DNA from: PALSA-188 sp963720075
GTDB lineage: Bacteria; Acidobacteriota; Terriglobia; Terriglobales; Acidobacteriaceae
Assembly (NCBI GenBank): GCA_963720075.1
Contig: CAVREG010000016.1
Coordinates: 496,001-560,000, forward strand
Direction of reading: 5' to 3'
DNA: 64,000 nt
The translations under genes were made by a program, and so were the position numbers. Positions 36,125 to 44,156 of the stretch are shown here, one piece after another. The notes beneath the pieces are model-generated. The model was not told the origin of the DNA. It saw only the letters and a program-made list of their open reading frames with translations, and did no database searches. Position 1 is the first letter of the stretch. The number at the start of each line of letters is the position of its first letter.

Positions 36125-36157
36125 ATCTCACCACCACATCGCAGGGTTTTGTGAGAT
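36125..36157 (+). promoter_or_regulatory. Inverted repeat in the leader of the MoaD-like gene
   Basis: ATCTCAC (36125-36131) and GTGAGAT (36151-36157) are exact inverted repeats with 19 bp between them, ending 9 bp before the ATG. It could be an operator or a leader hairpin controlling access to the start; no strong Shine-Dalgarno sequence is seen there. Confidence 0.35.
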
Positions 36158-36166
36158 GGTTGTCAT

Positions 36167-36463
36167 ATGATCCGGGTCATGCTTCCACAACATCTGCGAA
36201 CGCTGGCTCATGTTGGCGTGGAGGTAACAATCGAGGTGGAGGGACCTGTCACGCAGCGGTCCGTGCTCGACGCGCTTGAGGCCCGCTATCCGATGCTGCG
36301 CGGAACTATTCGCGATCATGTCACGCAACAGCGCCGTCCGTTCTTGCGATTCTTCGCCTGCGAGGACGATCTGTCGCACGAGTCCCCAGATGCCCCTTTG
36401 CCCGACTCGGTCGCGTCCGGCACGGAGCCTTTTTTAATTATCGGAGCCATCGCAGGCGGATAG
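36167..36463 (+). CDS. MoaD/ThiS-family ubiquitin-like sulfur carrier
   Basis: A 98-residue beta-grasp protein. It starts MIRVMLPQHLRTLAHVG, has the EGPVTQRSVLDALEARYP core, and ends in FLIIGAIAGG, the C-terminal Gly-Gly that is adenylated and thiocarboxylated in MoaD and ThiS. A separate MoaD domain is already fused to MoaE at 0.8-1.5 kb, and this one is clearly different, so it probably serves another sulfur-transfer pathway. No E1-like ThiF/MoeB gene is adjacent. Homologues I recall sit beside 'sialidase-like' propeller genes such as the one at 32966. Confidence 0.82.
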   Translation: MIRVMLPQHLRTLAHVGVEVTIEVEGPVTQRSVLDALEARYPMLRGTIRDHVTQQRRPFLRFFACEDDLSHESPDAPLPDSVASGTEPFLIIGAIAGG

Positions 36464-36524
36464 AGACAATGCAGAACGGTCCGTCGAGGTCAGGGGCGGC
36501 AATCACCCCCACTCTGGTTTGACG

Positions 36525-36560
36525 GGTTAGGAGATAGAGAACCCCAAAGTTGCACCCCCC
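36525..36560 (+). repeat. 36-bp dispersed repeat, copy A
   Basis: This segment is the inverse of 44598-44633 with one mismatch (GAGAACCCC against GAGACCCCC). Directly before it, a 17-bp stretch (36507-36523, CCCCACTCTGGTTTGAC) recurs in direct orientation at 44632-44648. The two copies bracket the IS-rich island. Confidence 0.8.
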
Positions 36561-36594
36561 GGACCGCCAATGGCGGCAGTCGCGTCGCGCAGTG

Positions 36595-37029
36595 CTATGG
36601 CGATATTTCAACAGTTACCAGGGAGGGTCTCGAAATCATCTTTCGAATCGAGCGTTGCCGGCTCATCTTAAGGTATTGCTTCCTTGCAAGAATTAGCGCG
36701 ACCATCGACAGCAGCGGATATATGAATGGTACCGACAATTTCGATCCAAGTATTGGGAACAGATCGAACGGAGCGATGCCCATGTTTCCGATCCCGGATG
36801 CTGCGCCAATACTACTGCCTATCGGATCACGAGTTAGCCATAGTGCGCCATTGAGCAGATCATACGCAATTAAGGCCACCACAAGAATCCAGTACGCAGT
36901 GACCGCGGACATGCGCAGTCGAAATAGACGGACAGAGACGAGCACGATTGCTGCAAGGAAAATGACGTTGATAACAGTCATTACGCCGTATGCCAAAACA
37001 AAGTTCGCCTCGCGTGGGCTATAGGTCAT
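36595..37029 (-). CDS. Four-helix membrane protein, unknown
   Basis: A 144-residue protein with four hydrophobic helices (about 12-34, 44-63, 75-93 and 99-116) and a basic C-terminal tail (RKQYLKMSRQRSIRKM). I recognise no domain. It follows a 31-codon small membrane-protein frame by 10 bp and may be coupled to it. The stop lies next to a fragment of the REP-like sequence (AGTGCTATGGCGAT at 36591-36604). Confidence 0.55.
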   Translation of the reverse strand: MTYSPREANFVLAYGVMTVINVIFLAAIVLVSVRLFRLRMSAVTAYWILVVALIAYDLLNGALWLTRDPIGSSIGAASGIGNMGIAPFDLFPILGSKLSVPFIYPLLSMVALILARKQYLKMSRQRSIRKMISRPSLVTVEISP

Positions 37030-37039
37030 AATAACGCGC

Positions 37040-37135
37040 TTAACGCCCCCCTGCCATGAAGTACATGCCGAGTGCGCACAAGATAAGATTGAGTGCTGCG
37101 AGACATCTAAAGAACGCCATCACCCAGCGCGGCAT
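37040..37135 (-). CDS. Possible 31-residue single-helix membrane peptide
   Basis: ATG 37135 opens a 31-codon frame, MPRWVMAFFRCLAALNLILC then ALGMYFMAGGR, ending in TAA at 37040. It has a basic start, one hydrophobic helix and AGGGG 4 bp before the ATG. It lies 10 bp upstream of the four-helix protein gene on the same strand. The chance of an open frame of this length is not small, so the signals together make it a candidate only. Confidence 0.35.
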   Translation of the reverse strand: MPRWVMAFFRCLAALNLILCALGMYFMAGGR

Positions 37136-37241
37136 GATCCCCTATTCTAGCCAATTACCTGCGAGGTGCTTCATCTTAGGCGAGATTGCCAAAAATCCAA
37201 TCAATTAGGCGGGCCAGAATCCTCGTATTGTCGATATCAGG

Positions 37242-37271
37242 CCATTACACTCAGAACACCCGGTCAATGAG
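37242..37271 (+). repeat. REP-like hairpin unit, interrupted by IS copy 1
   Basis: CCATTACACTCA (37242-37253) is the left arm. After a loop, GTCAATGAG (37263-37271) begins the right arm, which is cut by the element. The intact relative at 42217-42251 shows the complete arm pair. Confidence 0.65.
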
Positions 37272-37306
37272 TTCTATAAAAAGGGATGTCAAGGAAAAAG
37301 TTCTCC

Positions 37307-37689
37307 CTCGACCGGAGGTCGAGAAGATTTTAGTCTCGAGATCCAGCCCACTGTCTGTAAGTGCCCATCGATTTCGCTCGAGGGGTTTGCTCTGGCTTGT
37401 CTGCCCTTCCTGTGGGTTTCATCTTCGGTGATGACGACGCCAATCGAGTTTTGAGACAGGGCAAGCGAAACTGGTCTTGGAGTGTCAACCATGGTTCTAT
37501 CGGAGGCTCGTGGCCTATCGCTATTTCTGGTTATCCGAGGAGGCATAACGTGTAATGGGTGACTCGGTGCCGAAGCACACAGGGCCGATCTCATTGACTG
37601 ATACTCACCTCGAACCGAGCGTCTCAAGAACCGACCGACCACCACCAGAGAATCGCCGGAGATGGAGAGGCCTGCTACCAGAGACGCTC
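37307..37689 (-). ncRNA. Candidate bridge/seek guide RNA of IS copy 1
   Basis: This is the same sequence as the copy 3 RNA, described in full at 44155-44537. On this strand the target-matching stretches are at 37590-37598 and 37549-37558, and the terminal hairpin is at 37307-37323. The 5' limit is placed at the transposase stop, where the first stem begins. Ends are approximate. Confidence 0.6.
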
Positions 37690-38755
37690 AAGCGGCTTGC
37701 CGATGCAATTTTTTGGCGTCGAAACTTACTCCTTTCTTCCAAATCGTTAAGGTGATCGCGGCAATCTTTCTGGCCAGGGTGAGACGCGCCATTGTCGGTC
37801 GCATCCCTTTTTCAAGCAGCGCCACATAGAAATCGTACAACGGCCCAGGGTGAGTACTCGCAGATAGAGCAGCGCCCTTGAACAGATTCTTCAGATCATG
37901 ATTATGGTTGCCATTCAGACCGCGCACGGTGATGCGCTCCCGATTCCGTCGCAGCTTCCCTTGCACATAGCGGTACTCGCCGCTGTCGTGCGTCTCGATC
38001 GCCAAACCACTGTAAGCCCACAGTTGGCGCTTGGTGCGGAAACGGTGGGGCGTTTGCAGCAACGCCACAAGCATGGCCGCACGGATCGGACCGATCGCAG
38101 GAATTTGGCGCAGTAACTTCACCGCAGGATGCTTCCGGCTCTCGCTCAGCAGATCCCGTCGCGCTTCTTGTCGTACCGGTTGCAGCAGATCCAGTTGCTG
38201 ATAGAAACGTTCCGCTCGCAGGCGAACCCCGGGCTGCGGGATCTTGGCCAACCACTCTGCCCGATACCGCGGGGCATACACGGTGGTACCGCTGCATGGA
38301 ATGGCCCAGCTTCGATAGAGAGCTTTGATCCGAGTCATGACTCGGCTGACATCTTGGGTGAGCGTCAGATAGCTGCGAGCCAACTCCTTTAATGTGCGCA
38401 CCCCGTGCTCGCCGTGGTACACCGCATGGAGCTGGTTGCCGCGTAACAACTCCGCCAGCTTGCGCGCATCGATCCGGTCGCTCTTGCTGCCATCTTTCAG
38501 CAGCGCGTTCTTTCGCGGATCGCAGACCACTAGACGGCTGACGTGAGGTTTCAGCAGATCATGTAACCAGGCGGCAGAAGTTCCTTCTTCAAAGGTCACC
38601 GATAGACTTCCGCGTAGCCCATCGAGGAACTCTAGAATCGTGGCTGCTTTCGTCTCCAGGATGCATTCCATGATCAGCTTGCCCGAGCTGTCCATGACGG
38701 CAACCGAGATCGTTGCCTGGTGAACGTCCATGCCAATATACTTTTCTTGATTCAT
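37688..38755 (-). CDS. IS110/IS1111-family transposase (DEDD), copy 1
   Basis: A 355-residue transposase starting at ATG 38755 with AAAGGAG 8 bp upstream. The N-terminal RuvC-like domain has GMDVH (Asp10), FEEG (Glu56/57) and SDRIDARK (Asp93, Asp96), the DEDD set of the family. The C-terminal Transposase_20 domain has IPAIGPIRAAML and RQLWAYSGL, with Ser249 at the place of the catalytic serine of IS621. Enzymes of this group recombine DNA as RNA-guided complexes using a guide RNA from the element's own non-coding end. The product is identical to copies 2 and 3. Confidence 0.95.
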   Translation of the reverse strand: MNQEKYIGMDVHQATISVAVMDSSGKLIMECILETKAATILEFLDGLRGSLSVTFEEGTSAAWLHDLLKPHVSRLVVCDPRKNALLKDGSKSDRIDARKLAELLRGNQLHAVYHGEHGVRTLKELARSYLTLTQDVSRVMTRIKALYRSWAIPCSGTTVYAPRYRAEWLAKIPQPGVRLRAERFYQQLDLLQPVRQEARRDLLSESRKHPAVKLLRQIPAIGPIRAAMLVALLQTPHRFRTKRQLWAYSGLAIETHDSGEYRYVQGKLRRNRERITVRGLNGNHNHDLKNLFKGAALSASTHPGPLYDFYVALLEKGMRPTMARLTLARKIAAITLTIWKKGVSFDAKKLHRQAA

Positions 38756-38873
38756 GACGGCGCTCCTTTCGGTGAGTGGTGATCCGAACAATCACAACCT
38801 ACCGCAAAGTGGGCGCCTTTTTATATTGCGTGATATAGGGATGTTACGCCAAGTGACATGCCATACTCTGTGC

Positions 38874-39545
38874 ATGGGAACTGCAACCTTCAATCAATGG
38901 CTTGATGCCGCATTCTCCCATCCGGTTCGGAAGCGAGAGTGGTACTGGGAAGAGGACTTCGAAGATTATTGGAATCATCTGGAGTTGTCTGACGCGGTCA
39001 CGGTCGATTACATGGCCCGCCTCTTCTTGGCCCCCGATCACCTGAAGCGGTATTCGCTGGAACAGGTCGCACAAGGGATATGGTTCTTAATTGGAGAATC
39101 ATCACCGGGAAGATCGGCGTATGCCCTGCTGAATTCCGAAGTACCGCTTAACCCGCGTATCGACTGTGTCCGTGCAATGGCAAACTTCTTTCGCATGTTT
39201 GTTGCTCCACTGGCACCCGGTCGGGCGAATGAGCGGAAGAATAGTCTTCAGGGAGCCTGTTACATGTGGTGGGACATCCTTCCCATATATGGGGGTCCAA
39301 CATATGGACCTGACACAGGAGGCGAACCTGAACTGCACGTGGCTTGTCTCGACACAATCGTTGAGATACTTTCAATACCATCTGAATTGTGCCAATTGAG
39401 CGCGCTGCATGGACTCAATCATTGGCACGGCCATCATGCCAAGAAAGTGGAGCAAATCGTGGATGACTTTCTGGATAAAACACCCGGTTTAAGAACCCGC
39501 ATAATCGAGTACGCCGGTAAAGCGCGGGTGGGCAGAACATTGTAG
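38874..39545 (+). CDS. Conserved hypothetical protein between IS copies 1 and 2
   Basis: A 223-residue soluble protein starting MGTATFNQWLDAAFSHPVRK at ATG 38874. It is rich in Trp, Tyr and His (EWYWEEDFEDYWNHL, ACYMWWDILPIYGG, HGLNHWHGHHAKKVEQIV), with a likely all-helical fold. I recall similar hypothetical proteins in Acidobacteriota and elsewhere but no function; the conserved LSALHGLNHWHGHH could bind metal. The frame is open upstream into the IS (to 38754), which is chance. Lying between two directly repeated IS copies, it could be lost or moved as a unit. Confidence 0.65.
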   Translation: MGTATFNQWLDAAFSHPVRKREWYWEEDFEDYWNHLELSDAVTVDYMARLFLAPDHLKRYSLEQVAQGIWFLIGESSPGRSAYALLNSEVPLNPRIDCVRAMANFFRMFVAPLAPGRANERKNSLQGACYMWWDILPIYGGPTYGPDTGGEPELHVACLDTIVEILSIPSELCQLSALHGLNHWHGHHAKKVEQIVDDFLDKTPGLRTRIIEYAGKARVGRTL

Positions 39546-39566
39546 GCTTTCGGTGTAGTTAACTGG

Positions 39567-39594
39567 CGATAGCGCTCAAAACCCTGTCAATGAG
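39567..39594 (+). repeat. REP-like hairpin unit, interrupted by IS copy 2
   Basis: CGATAGCGCTCA (39567-39578) corresponds to the left arm CCATTACACTCA of the unit beside copy 1, and GTCAATGAG (39586-39594) starts the right arm that is cut by the element. Confidence 0.55.
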
Positions 39595-39629
39595 TTCTAT
39601 AAAAAGGGATGTCAAGGAAAAAGTTCTCC

Positions 39630-40012
39630 CTCGACCGGAGGTCGAGAAGATTTTAGTCTCGAGATCCAGCCCACTGTCTGTAAGTGCCCATCGATTTCGC
39701 TCGAGGGGTTTGCTCTGGCTTGTCTGCCCTTCCTGTGGGTTTCATCTTCGGTGATGACGACGCCAATCGAGTTTTGAGACAGGGCAAGCGAAACTGGTCT
39801 TGGAGTGTCAACCATGGTTCTATCGGAGGCTCGTGGCCTATCGCTATTTCTGGTTATCCGAGGAGGCATAACGTGTAATGGGTGACTCGGTGCCGAAGCA
39901 CACAGGGCCGATCTCATTGACTGATACTCACCTCGAACCGAGCGTCTCAAGAACCGACCGACCACCACCAGAGAATCGCCGGAGATGGAGAGGCCTGCTA
40001 CCAGAGACGCTC
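39630..40012 (-). ncRNA. Candidate bridge/seek guide RNA of IS copy 2
   Basis: Sequence and structure are as described for copy 3 (44155-44537). The target-matching stretches fall at 39913-39921 and 39872-39881 on this strand, and the terminal hairpin at 39630-39646. Confidence 0.6.
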
Positions 40013-41078
40013 AAGCGGCTTGCCGATGCAATTTTTTGGCGTCGAAACTTACTCCTTTCTTCCAAATCGTTAAGGTGATCGCGGCAATCTTTCTGGCCAG
40101 GGTGAGACGCGCCATTGTCGGTCGCATCCCTTTTTCAAGCAGCGCCACATAGAAATCGTACAACGGCCCAGGGTGAGTACTCGCAGATAGAGCAGCGCCC
40201 TTGAACAGATTCTTCAGATCATGATTATGGTTGCCATTCAGACCGCGCACGGTGATGCGCTCCCGATTCCGTCGCAGCTTCCCTTGCACATAGCGGTACT
40301 CGCCGCTGTCGTGCGTCTCGATCGCCAAACCACTGTAAGCCCACAGTTGGCGCTTGGTGCGGAAACGGTGGGGCGTTTGCAGCAACGCCACAAGCATGGC
40401 CGCACGGATCGGACCGATCGCAGGAATTTGGCGCAGTAACTTCACCGCAGGATGCTTCCGGCTCTCGCTCAGCAGATCCCGTCGCGCTTCTTGTCGTACC
40501 GGTTGCAGCAGATCCAGTTGCTGATAGAAACGTTCCGCTCGCAGGCGAACCCCGGGCTGCGGGATCTTGGCCAACCACTCTGCCCGATACCGCGGGGCAT
40601 ACACGGTGGTACCGCTGCATGGAATGGCCCAGCTTCGATAGAGAGCTTTGATCCGAGTCATGACTCGGCTGACATCTTGGGTGAGCGTCAGATAGCTGCG
40701 AGCCAACTCCTTTAATGTGCGCACCCCGTGCTCGCCGTGGTACACCGCATGGAGCTGGTTGCCGCGTAACAACTCCGCCAGCTTGCGCGCATCGATCCGG
40801 TCGCTCTTGCTGCCATCTTTCAGCAGCGCGTTCTTTCGCGGATCGCAGACCACTAGACGGCTGACGTGAGGTTTCAGCAGATCATGTAACCAGGCGGCAG
40901 AAGTTCCTTCTTCAAAGGTCACCGATAGACTTCCGCGTAGCCCATCGAGGAACTCTAGAATCGTGGCTGCTTTCGTCTCCAGGATGCATTCCATGATCAG
41001 CTTGCCCGAGCTGTCCATGACGGCAACCGAGATCGTTGCCTGGTGAACGTCCATGCCAATATACTTTTCTTGATTCAT
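40011..41078 (-). CDS. IS110/IS1111-family transposase (DEDD), copy 2
   Basis: The product has the same 355 residues as copies 1 and 3, with Asp10, Glu56/57, Asp93, Asp96 and Ser249 intact, so it should be active. Start ATG 41078 keeps the AAAGGAG site. Full identity among three copies points to very recent spread or gene conversion. Confidence 0.95.
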   Translation of the reverse strand: MNQEKYIGMDVHQATISVAVMDSSGKLIMECILETKAATILEFLDGLRGSLSVTFEEGTSAAWLHDLLKPHVSRLVVCDPRKNALLKDGSKSDRIDARKLAELLRGNQLHAVYHGEHGVRTLKELARSYLTLTQDVSRVMTRIKALYRSWAIPCSGTTVYAPRYRAEWLAKIPQPGVRLRAERFYQQLDLLQPVRQEARRDLLSESRKHPAVKLLRQIPAIGPIRAAMLVALLQTPHRFRTKRQLWAYSGLAIETHDSGEYRYVQGKLRRNRERITVRGLNGNHNHDLKNLFKGAALSASTHPGPLYDFYVALLEKGMRPTMARLTLARKIAAITLTIWKKGVSFDAKKLHRQAA

Positions 41079-41224
41079 GACGGCGCTCCTTTCGGTGAGT
41101 GGTGATCCGAACAATCACAACCTACCGCAAAGTGGGCGCCTTTTTATATTGCGTGATATCGCGATGTTACGCCAACAATCCGAGGCCAGGAGTCATACGG
41201 TTAACTCGCCACATGTCCGAGATC

Positions 41225-42094
41225 TCAGCGTGGAAATTTCTTGTGCCGATAGCATCGATCAAAGATCCAAAACATCAGCACGATTACCACAAAGACCATC
41301 CAGCTGGCTTCAGGACCCAGCAGACCCCCGGTTAGCCATTGCGGGCCCTGCCAGCGGGTTTCAAGTAGGTGGCCGACGGCGGACTCACCGGCGTTTTGCC
41401 CTGACCATACGAACAGGTTGGCGAAATCAAAGGCGGCGTGGAAGCCGATGGCGAAGGCCAGCGATCCGGTGCGGCGCAGCGTAAGGCACACGAACAGGCC
41501 CAGCAGACCGGTGGAGACGAAGTCTTCCCAGCGCTCGTGTGGCTTCAGGAAATAGTGCAGCGCACCGAAGCCGATGGAGAGCAAAATGGATGCTGGCCAG
41601 AATCCGATACCATCGGCGAGCGTGGCGAGGAGATAGGCACGGAATTGGAGCTCCTCCGAAAATCCGATGAGCAGATCGGCAATGATCCATAGGCCGAAAA
41701 AGTACCAAATCGCGCCGCCATGGAGGGCGAACCCGAGGACGCGATAACCGCCGAAGGCTGCAATCAAGCCCACGAGCAAAGAAGTGGAAGCCACGCCCCA
41801 GGCAAGTCCCACCCGGAAATCGACTCCGAAGGCGTTGCGAACTGGAATACCGTAATTGGGGAAGCGGCGACGCTCGATGCGCGCCATAATCCAAGTTGCA
41901 ATCAGTACTTGGATGAGCGCCTCCAACTCGTCGATGATGGTGCCCACAGGATCAAGGAACGGCCGCTCCTTCGGATGGAAGATCTTCGGAATGATCCAGT
42001 TCGCCAGGAATCCGAGTCCCACGAAAATGCCGACAAAAATCAGGAGGCGCCAACCGGCGCGTAGGCCGCGGGAGTTAAAGAAGATTCTTCTCAT
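41225..42094 (-). CDS. CPBP-family intramembrane metalloprotease (CAAX protease-like)
   Basis: A 289-residue protein with about eight membrane helices and the three motifs of the CPBP/Abi family. These are FSEELQFRAYL (EExxxR), FGALHYF (FxxxH) and IGFHAAFDFAN (HxxxN/D-like). Together they form the glutamate/histidine metal site in Rce1-type proteases. Bacterial members process membrane proteins or bacteriocin-related peptides; the target is unknown. I chose ATG 42094; the frame is open to 42157. The gene lies between IS copies 2 and 3, which face opposite ways, so this block could invert by recombination. Confidence 0.87.
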   Translation of the reverse strand: MRRIFFNSRGLRAGWRLLIFVGIFVGLGFLANWIIPKIFHPKERPFLDPVGTIIDELEALIQVLIATWIMARIERRRFPNYGIPVRNAFGVDFRVGLAWGVASTSLLVGLIAAFGGYRVLGFALHGGAIWYFFGLWIIADLLIGFSEELQFRAYLLATLADGIGFWPASILLSIGFGALHYFLKPHERWEDFVSTGLLGLFVCLTLRRTGSLAFAIGFHAAFDFANLFVWSGQNAGESAVGHLLETRWQGPQWLTGGLLGPEASWMVFVVIVLMFWIFDRCYRHKKFPR

Positions 42095-42216
42095 ATCGGG
42101 GCAGCCCGGGCTAAGACTTCTTGGTCCCCGTTTTGAAACCGTCGCAGGCAGAGCCAATCGGACGCAGCGGTTTGACCGGTATCTTAATACGGAAGGTGAT
42201 CGTTGACGAAATCAGG

Positions 42217-42251
42217 CCATTACGCTGAGAACCCGTCGATGAGTGCTATGG
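42217..42251 (+). repeat. Uninterrupted REP-like hairpin unit
   Basis: CCATTACGCTGA (42217-42228) pairs imperfectly with TGAGTGCTATGG (42240-42251) around GAACCCGTCGA. It is preceded by ATCAGG, as is the unit beside IS copy 1. This is the only intact copy of the sequence that the three IS insertions interrupt, so it shows what an empty target looks like. Confidence 0.7.
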
Positions 42252-42324
42252 CGATTTATCACCAACCATCGCAGTGCCGGATATACTTGACGGCGACAAT
42301 CGGCGACAAAGGTCGAAATCTTTC

Positions 42325-42876
42325 ATGAGGTTCGCTGCAAAGGGATTTTTGGGGATCCTCCTCTTTGGTTCATGCGCGACGGCTCTTCGCGCACAGACCA
42401 TCCAGATCAAACTTGTAAGTGGCAAAACCGGGCTCCCTGTGGCGGGTGCCTGTGTGGGTGCATGGATGAAAGATGCCAGCAACAAGATGTCCCTTTATAT
42501 TCCCGCGGACAAGGACGGTATTGCTCGGCTGCGCCTTACTCAAAAGGATAGCGATGTAGATATTTCCTATAATCCGAAACTAGGCTGCGGAGGTACCGGA
42601 GCGATCAATCCGGTTTTGAAATATGACGACACACTGACGACCTACAGCACTGGCGATCATCCATCATGCGCGTTCCCTGAGAGTGTTCCCCTCGCGCGCT
42701 GGAAGCACCTAGACTTCTCGACGAAGGAGGTCCTTCAGCATGGCGTTGTCTCGGCGAATACTTGCGGCAAGGCCACCGCTTCGCCGCAGCCTGGGGAGGT
42801 GATCCTGTTCGTCCGACCCAGAAATTTCCGGGAAAGAGTGCAGGATTGGAAAGCTAGTGAAGCGTTCCCATTGTGA
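42325..42876 (+). CDS. Small secreted protein with carboxypeptidase-like (Ig) fold
   Basis: A 183-residue secreted protein. ATG 42325 gives a signal peptide (MRFAAKGFLGILLFGSCATA to LRAQ), then IQIKLVSGKTGLPVAGACVG, the opening of a carboxypeptidase-regulatory/CnaB-like beta sandwich. Four Cys residues in the mature part (GCGG, SCAF, NTCG) could form disulfides. A start at 42274 would bury the signal peptide. The role is unknown; such domains usually serve as binding modules. It lies between IS copies 2 and 3. Confidence 0.65.
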   Translation: MRFAAKGFLGILLFGSCATALRAQTIQIKLVSGKTGLPVAGACVGAWMKDASNKMSLYIPADKDGIARLRLTQKDSDVDISYNPKLGCGGTGAINPVLKYDDTLTTYSTGDHPSCAFPESVPLARWKHLDFSTKEVLQHGVVSANTCGKATASPQPGEVILFVRPRNFRERVQDWKASEAFPL

Positions 42877-43005
42877 GCGGTGTCAAGGGTGAGTTCTTTG
42901 CAGTTTGGGTCTGGGGGGTGCAAAGAGTATTGAGGGACAACACCAAAAGGGCCAAAGCAAGCGCGTTCTTCATGGGGAAACTCCACCTCAACTGTCGCAA
43001 TCAGG

Positions 43006-43014
43006 CCATTACAC
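43006..43014 (+). repeat. REP-like arm fragment at the left junction of IS copy 3
   Basis: ATCAGG-CCATTACAC directly abuts the IS edge. It equals the left arm seen at 37242-37250, so copy 3 also entered a REP-like unit. CCATTACACG across this junction (43006-43015) is identical to 44286-44295 inside the element's non-coding region. Confidence 0.6.
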
Positions 43015-43088
43015 GCAATATAAAAAGGCGCCCACTTTGCGGTAGGTTGTGATTGTTCGGATCACCACTCACCGAAAGGAGCGCCGTC

Positions 43089-44156
43089 ATGAATCAAGAA
43101 AAGTATATTGGCATGGACGTTCACCAGGCAACGATCTCGGTTGCCGTCATGGACAGCTCGGGCAAGCTGATCATGGAATGCATCCTGGAGACGAAAGCAG
43201 CCACGATTCTAGAGTTCCTCGATGGGCTACGCGGAAGTCTATCGGTGACCTTTGAAGAAGGAACTTCTGCCGCCTGGTTACATGATCTGCTGAAACCTCA
43301 CGTCAGCCGTCTAGTGGTCTGCGATCCGCGAAAGAACGCGCTGCTGAAAGATGGCAGCAAGAGCGACCGGATCGATGCGCGCAAGCTGGCGGAGTTGTTA
43401 CGCGGCAACCAGCTCCATGCGGTGTACCACGGCGAGCACGGGGTGCGCACATTAAAGGAGTTGGCTCGCAGCTATCTGACGCTCACCCAAGATGTCAGCC
43501 GAGTCATGACTCGGATCAAAGCTCTCTATCGAAGCTGGGCCATTCCATGCAGCGGTACCACCGTGTATGCCCCGCGGTATCGGGCAGAGTGGTTGGCCAA
43601 GATCCCGCAGCCCGGGGTTCGCCTGCGAGCGGAACGTTTCTATCAGCAACTGGATCTGCTGCAACCGGTACGACAAGAAGCGCGACGGGATCTGCTGAGC
43701 GAGAGCCGGAAGCATCCTGCGGTGAAGTTACTGCGCCAAATTCCTGCGATCGGTCCGATCCGTGCGGCCATGCTTGTGGCGTTGCTGCAAACGCCCCACC
43801 GTTTCCGCACCAAGCGCCAACTGTGGGCTTACAGTGGTTTGGCGATCGAGACGCACGACAGCGGCGAGTACCGCTATGTGCAAGGGAAGCTGCGACGGAA
43901 TCGGGAGCGCATCACCGTGCGCGGTCTGAATGGCAACCATAATCATGATCTGAAGAATCTGTTCAAGGGCGCTGCTCTATCTGCGAGTACTCACCCTGGG
44001 CCGTTGTACGATTTCTATGTGGCGCTGCTTGAAAAAGGGATGCGACCGACAATGGCGCGTCTCACCCTGGCCAGAAAGATTGCCGCGATCACCTTAACGA
44101 TTTGGAAGAAAGGAGTAAGTTTCGACGCCAAAAAATTGCATCGGCAAGCCGCTTGA
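43089..44156 (+). CDS. IS110/IS1111-family transposase (DEDD), copy 3
   Basis: Identical to the other two copies: RuvC-like N-terminal DEDD domain and Transposase_20 C-terminal domain with WAYSGL (Ser249). The ATG follows CGAAAGGAGCGCCGTC. The stop codon (44154-44156) sits inside the first arm of the stem that opens the candidate guide RNA (GAGCGTCTC 44155-44163 with GAGACGCTC 44219-44227), so coding end and RNA start overlap. Confidence 0.95.
   Translation: MNQEKYIGMDVHQATISVAVMDSSGKLIMECILETKAATILEFLDGLRGSLSVTFEEGTSAAWLHDLLKPHVSRLVVCDPRKNALLKDGSKSDRIDARKLAELLRGNQLHAVYHGEHGVRTLKELARSYLTLTQDVSRVMTRIKALYRSWAIPCSGTTVYAPRYRAEWLAKIPQPGVRLRAERFYQQLDLLQPVRQEARRDLLSESRKHPAVKLLRQIPAIGPIRAAMLVALLQTPHRFRTKRQLWAYSGLAIETHDSGEYRYVQGKLRRNRERITVRGLNGNHNHDLKNLFKGAALSASTHPGPLYDFYVALLEKGMRPTMARLTLARKIAAITLTIWKKGVSFDAKKLHRQAA

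Larger units (their letters stand above)
37263..38832 (-). mobile_element. IS1111-type (IS110 superfamily) insertion sequence, copy 1
   Basis: This 1570-bp unit is shared by all three copies. It holds one transposase gene and about 420 bp of non-coding DNA behind it. It has subterminal, not terminal, inverted repeats: TATAAAAAGG (37275-37284) and CCTTTTTATA (38816-38825), 12 and 7 bp from the edges of the shared block. No target duplication longer than about two bases is visible. These are IS1111-group traits. The first few bases at either edge may be target sequence; a shared AC dinucleotide is a likely crossover core. Confidence 0.9.
39586..41155 (-). mobile_element. IS1111-type insertion sequence, copy 2
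   Basis: Same 1570-bp element, same orientation as copy 1, offset by exactly 2323 bp. I saw no difference from copy 1. Flanks at the transposase-proximal side are alike in both (GATAT then GATGTTACGCCAA within 15 bp), so copies 1 and 2 entered related target sequences. With copy 1 it brackets the 38874 gene like a composite element. Confidence 0.9.

Noticed and set aside
42894..42940. Further copy of the 36-bp dispersed repeat near GGGGGGTGCAAAG
   Set aside because: Only about a dozen bases are similar; this is too weak to call a copy.
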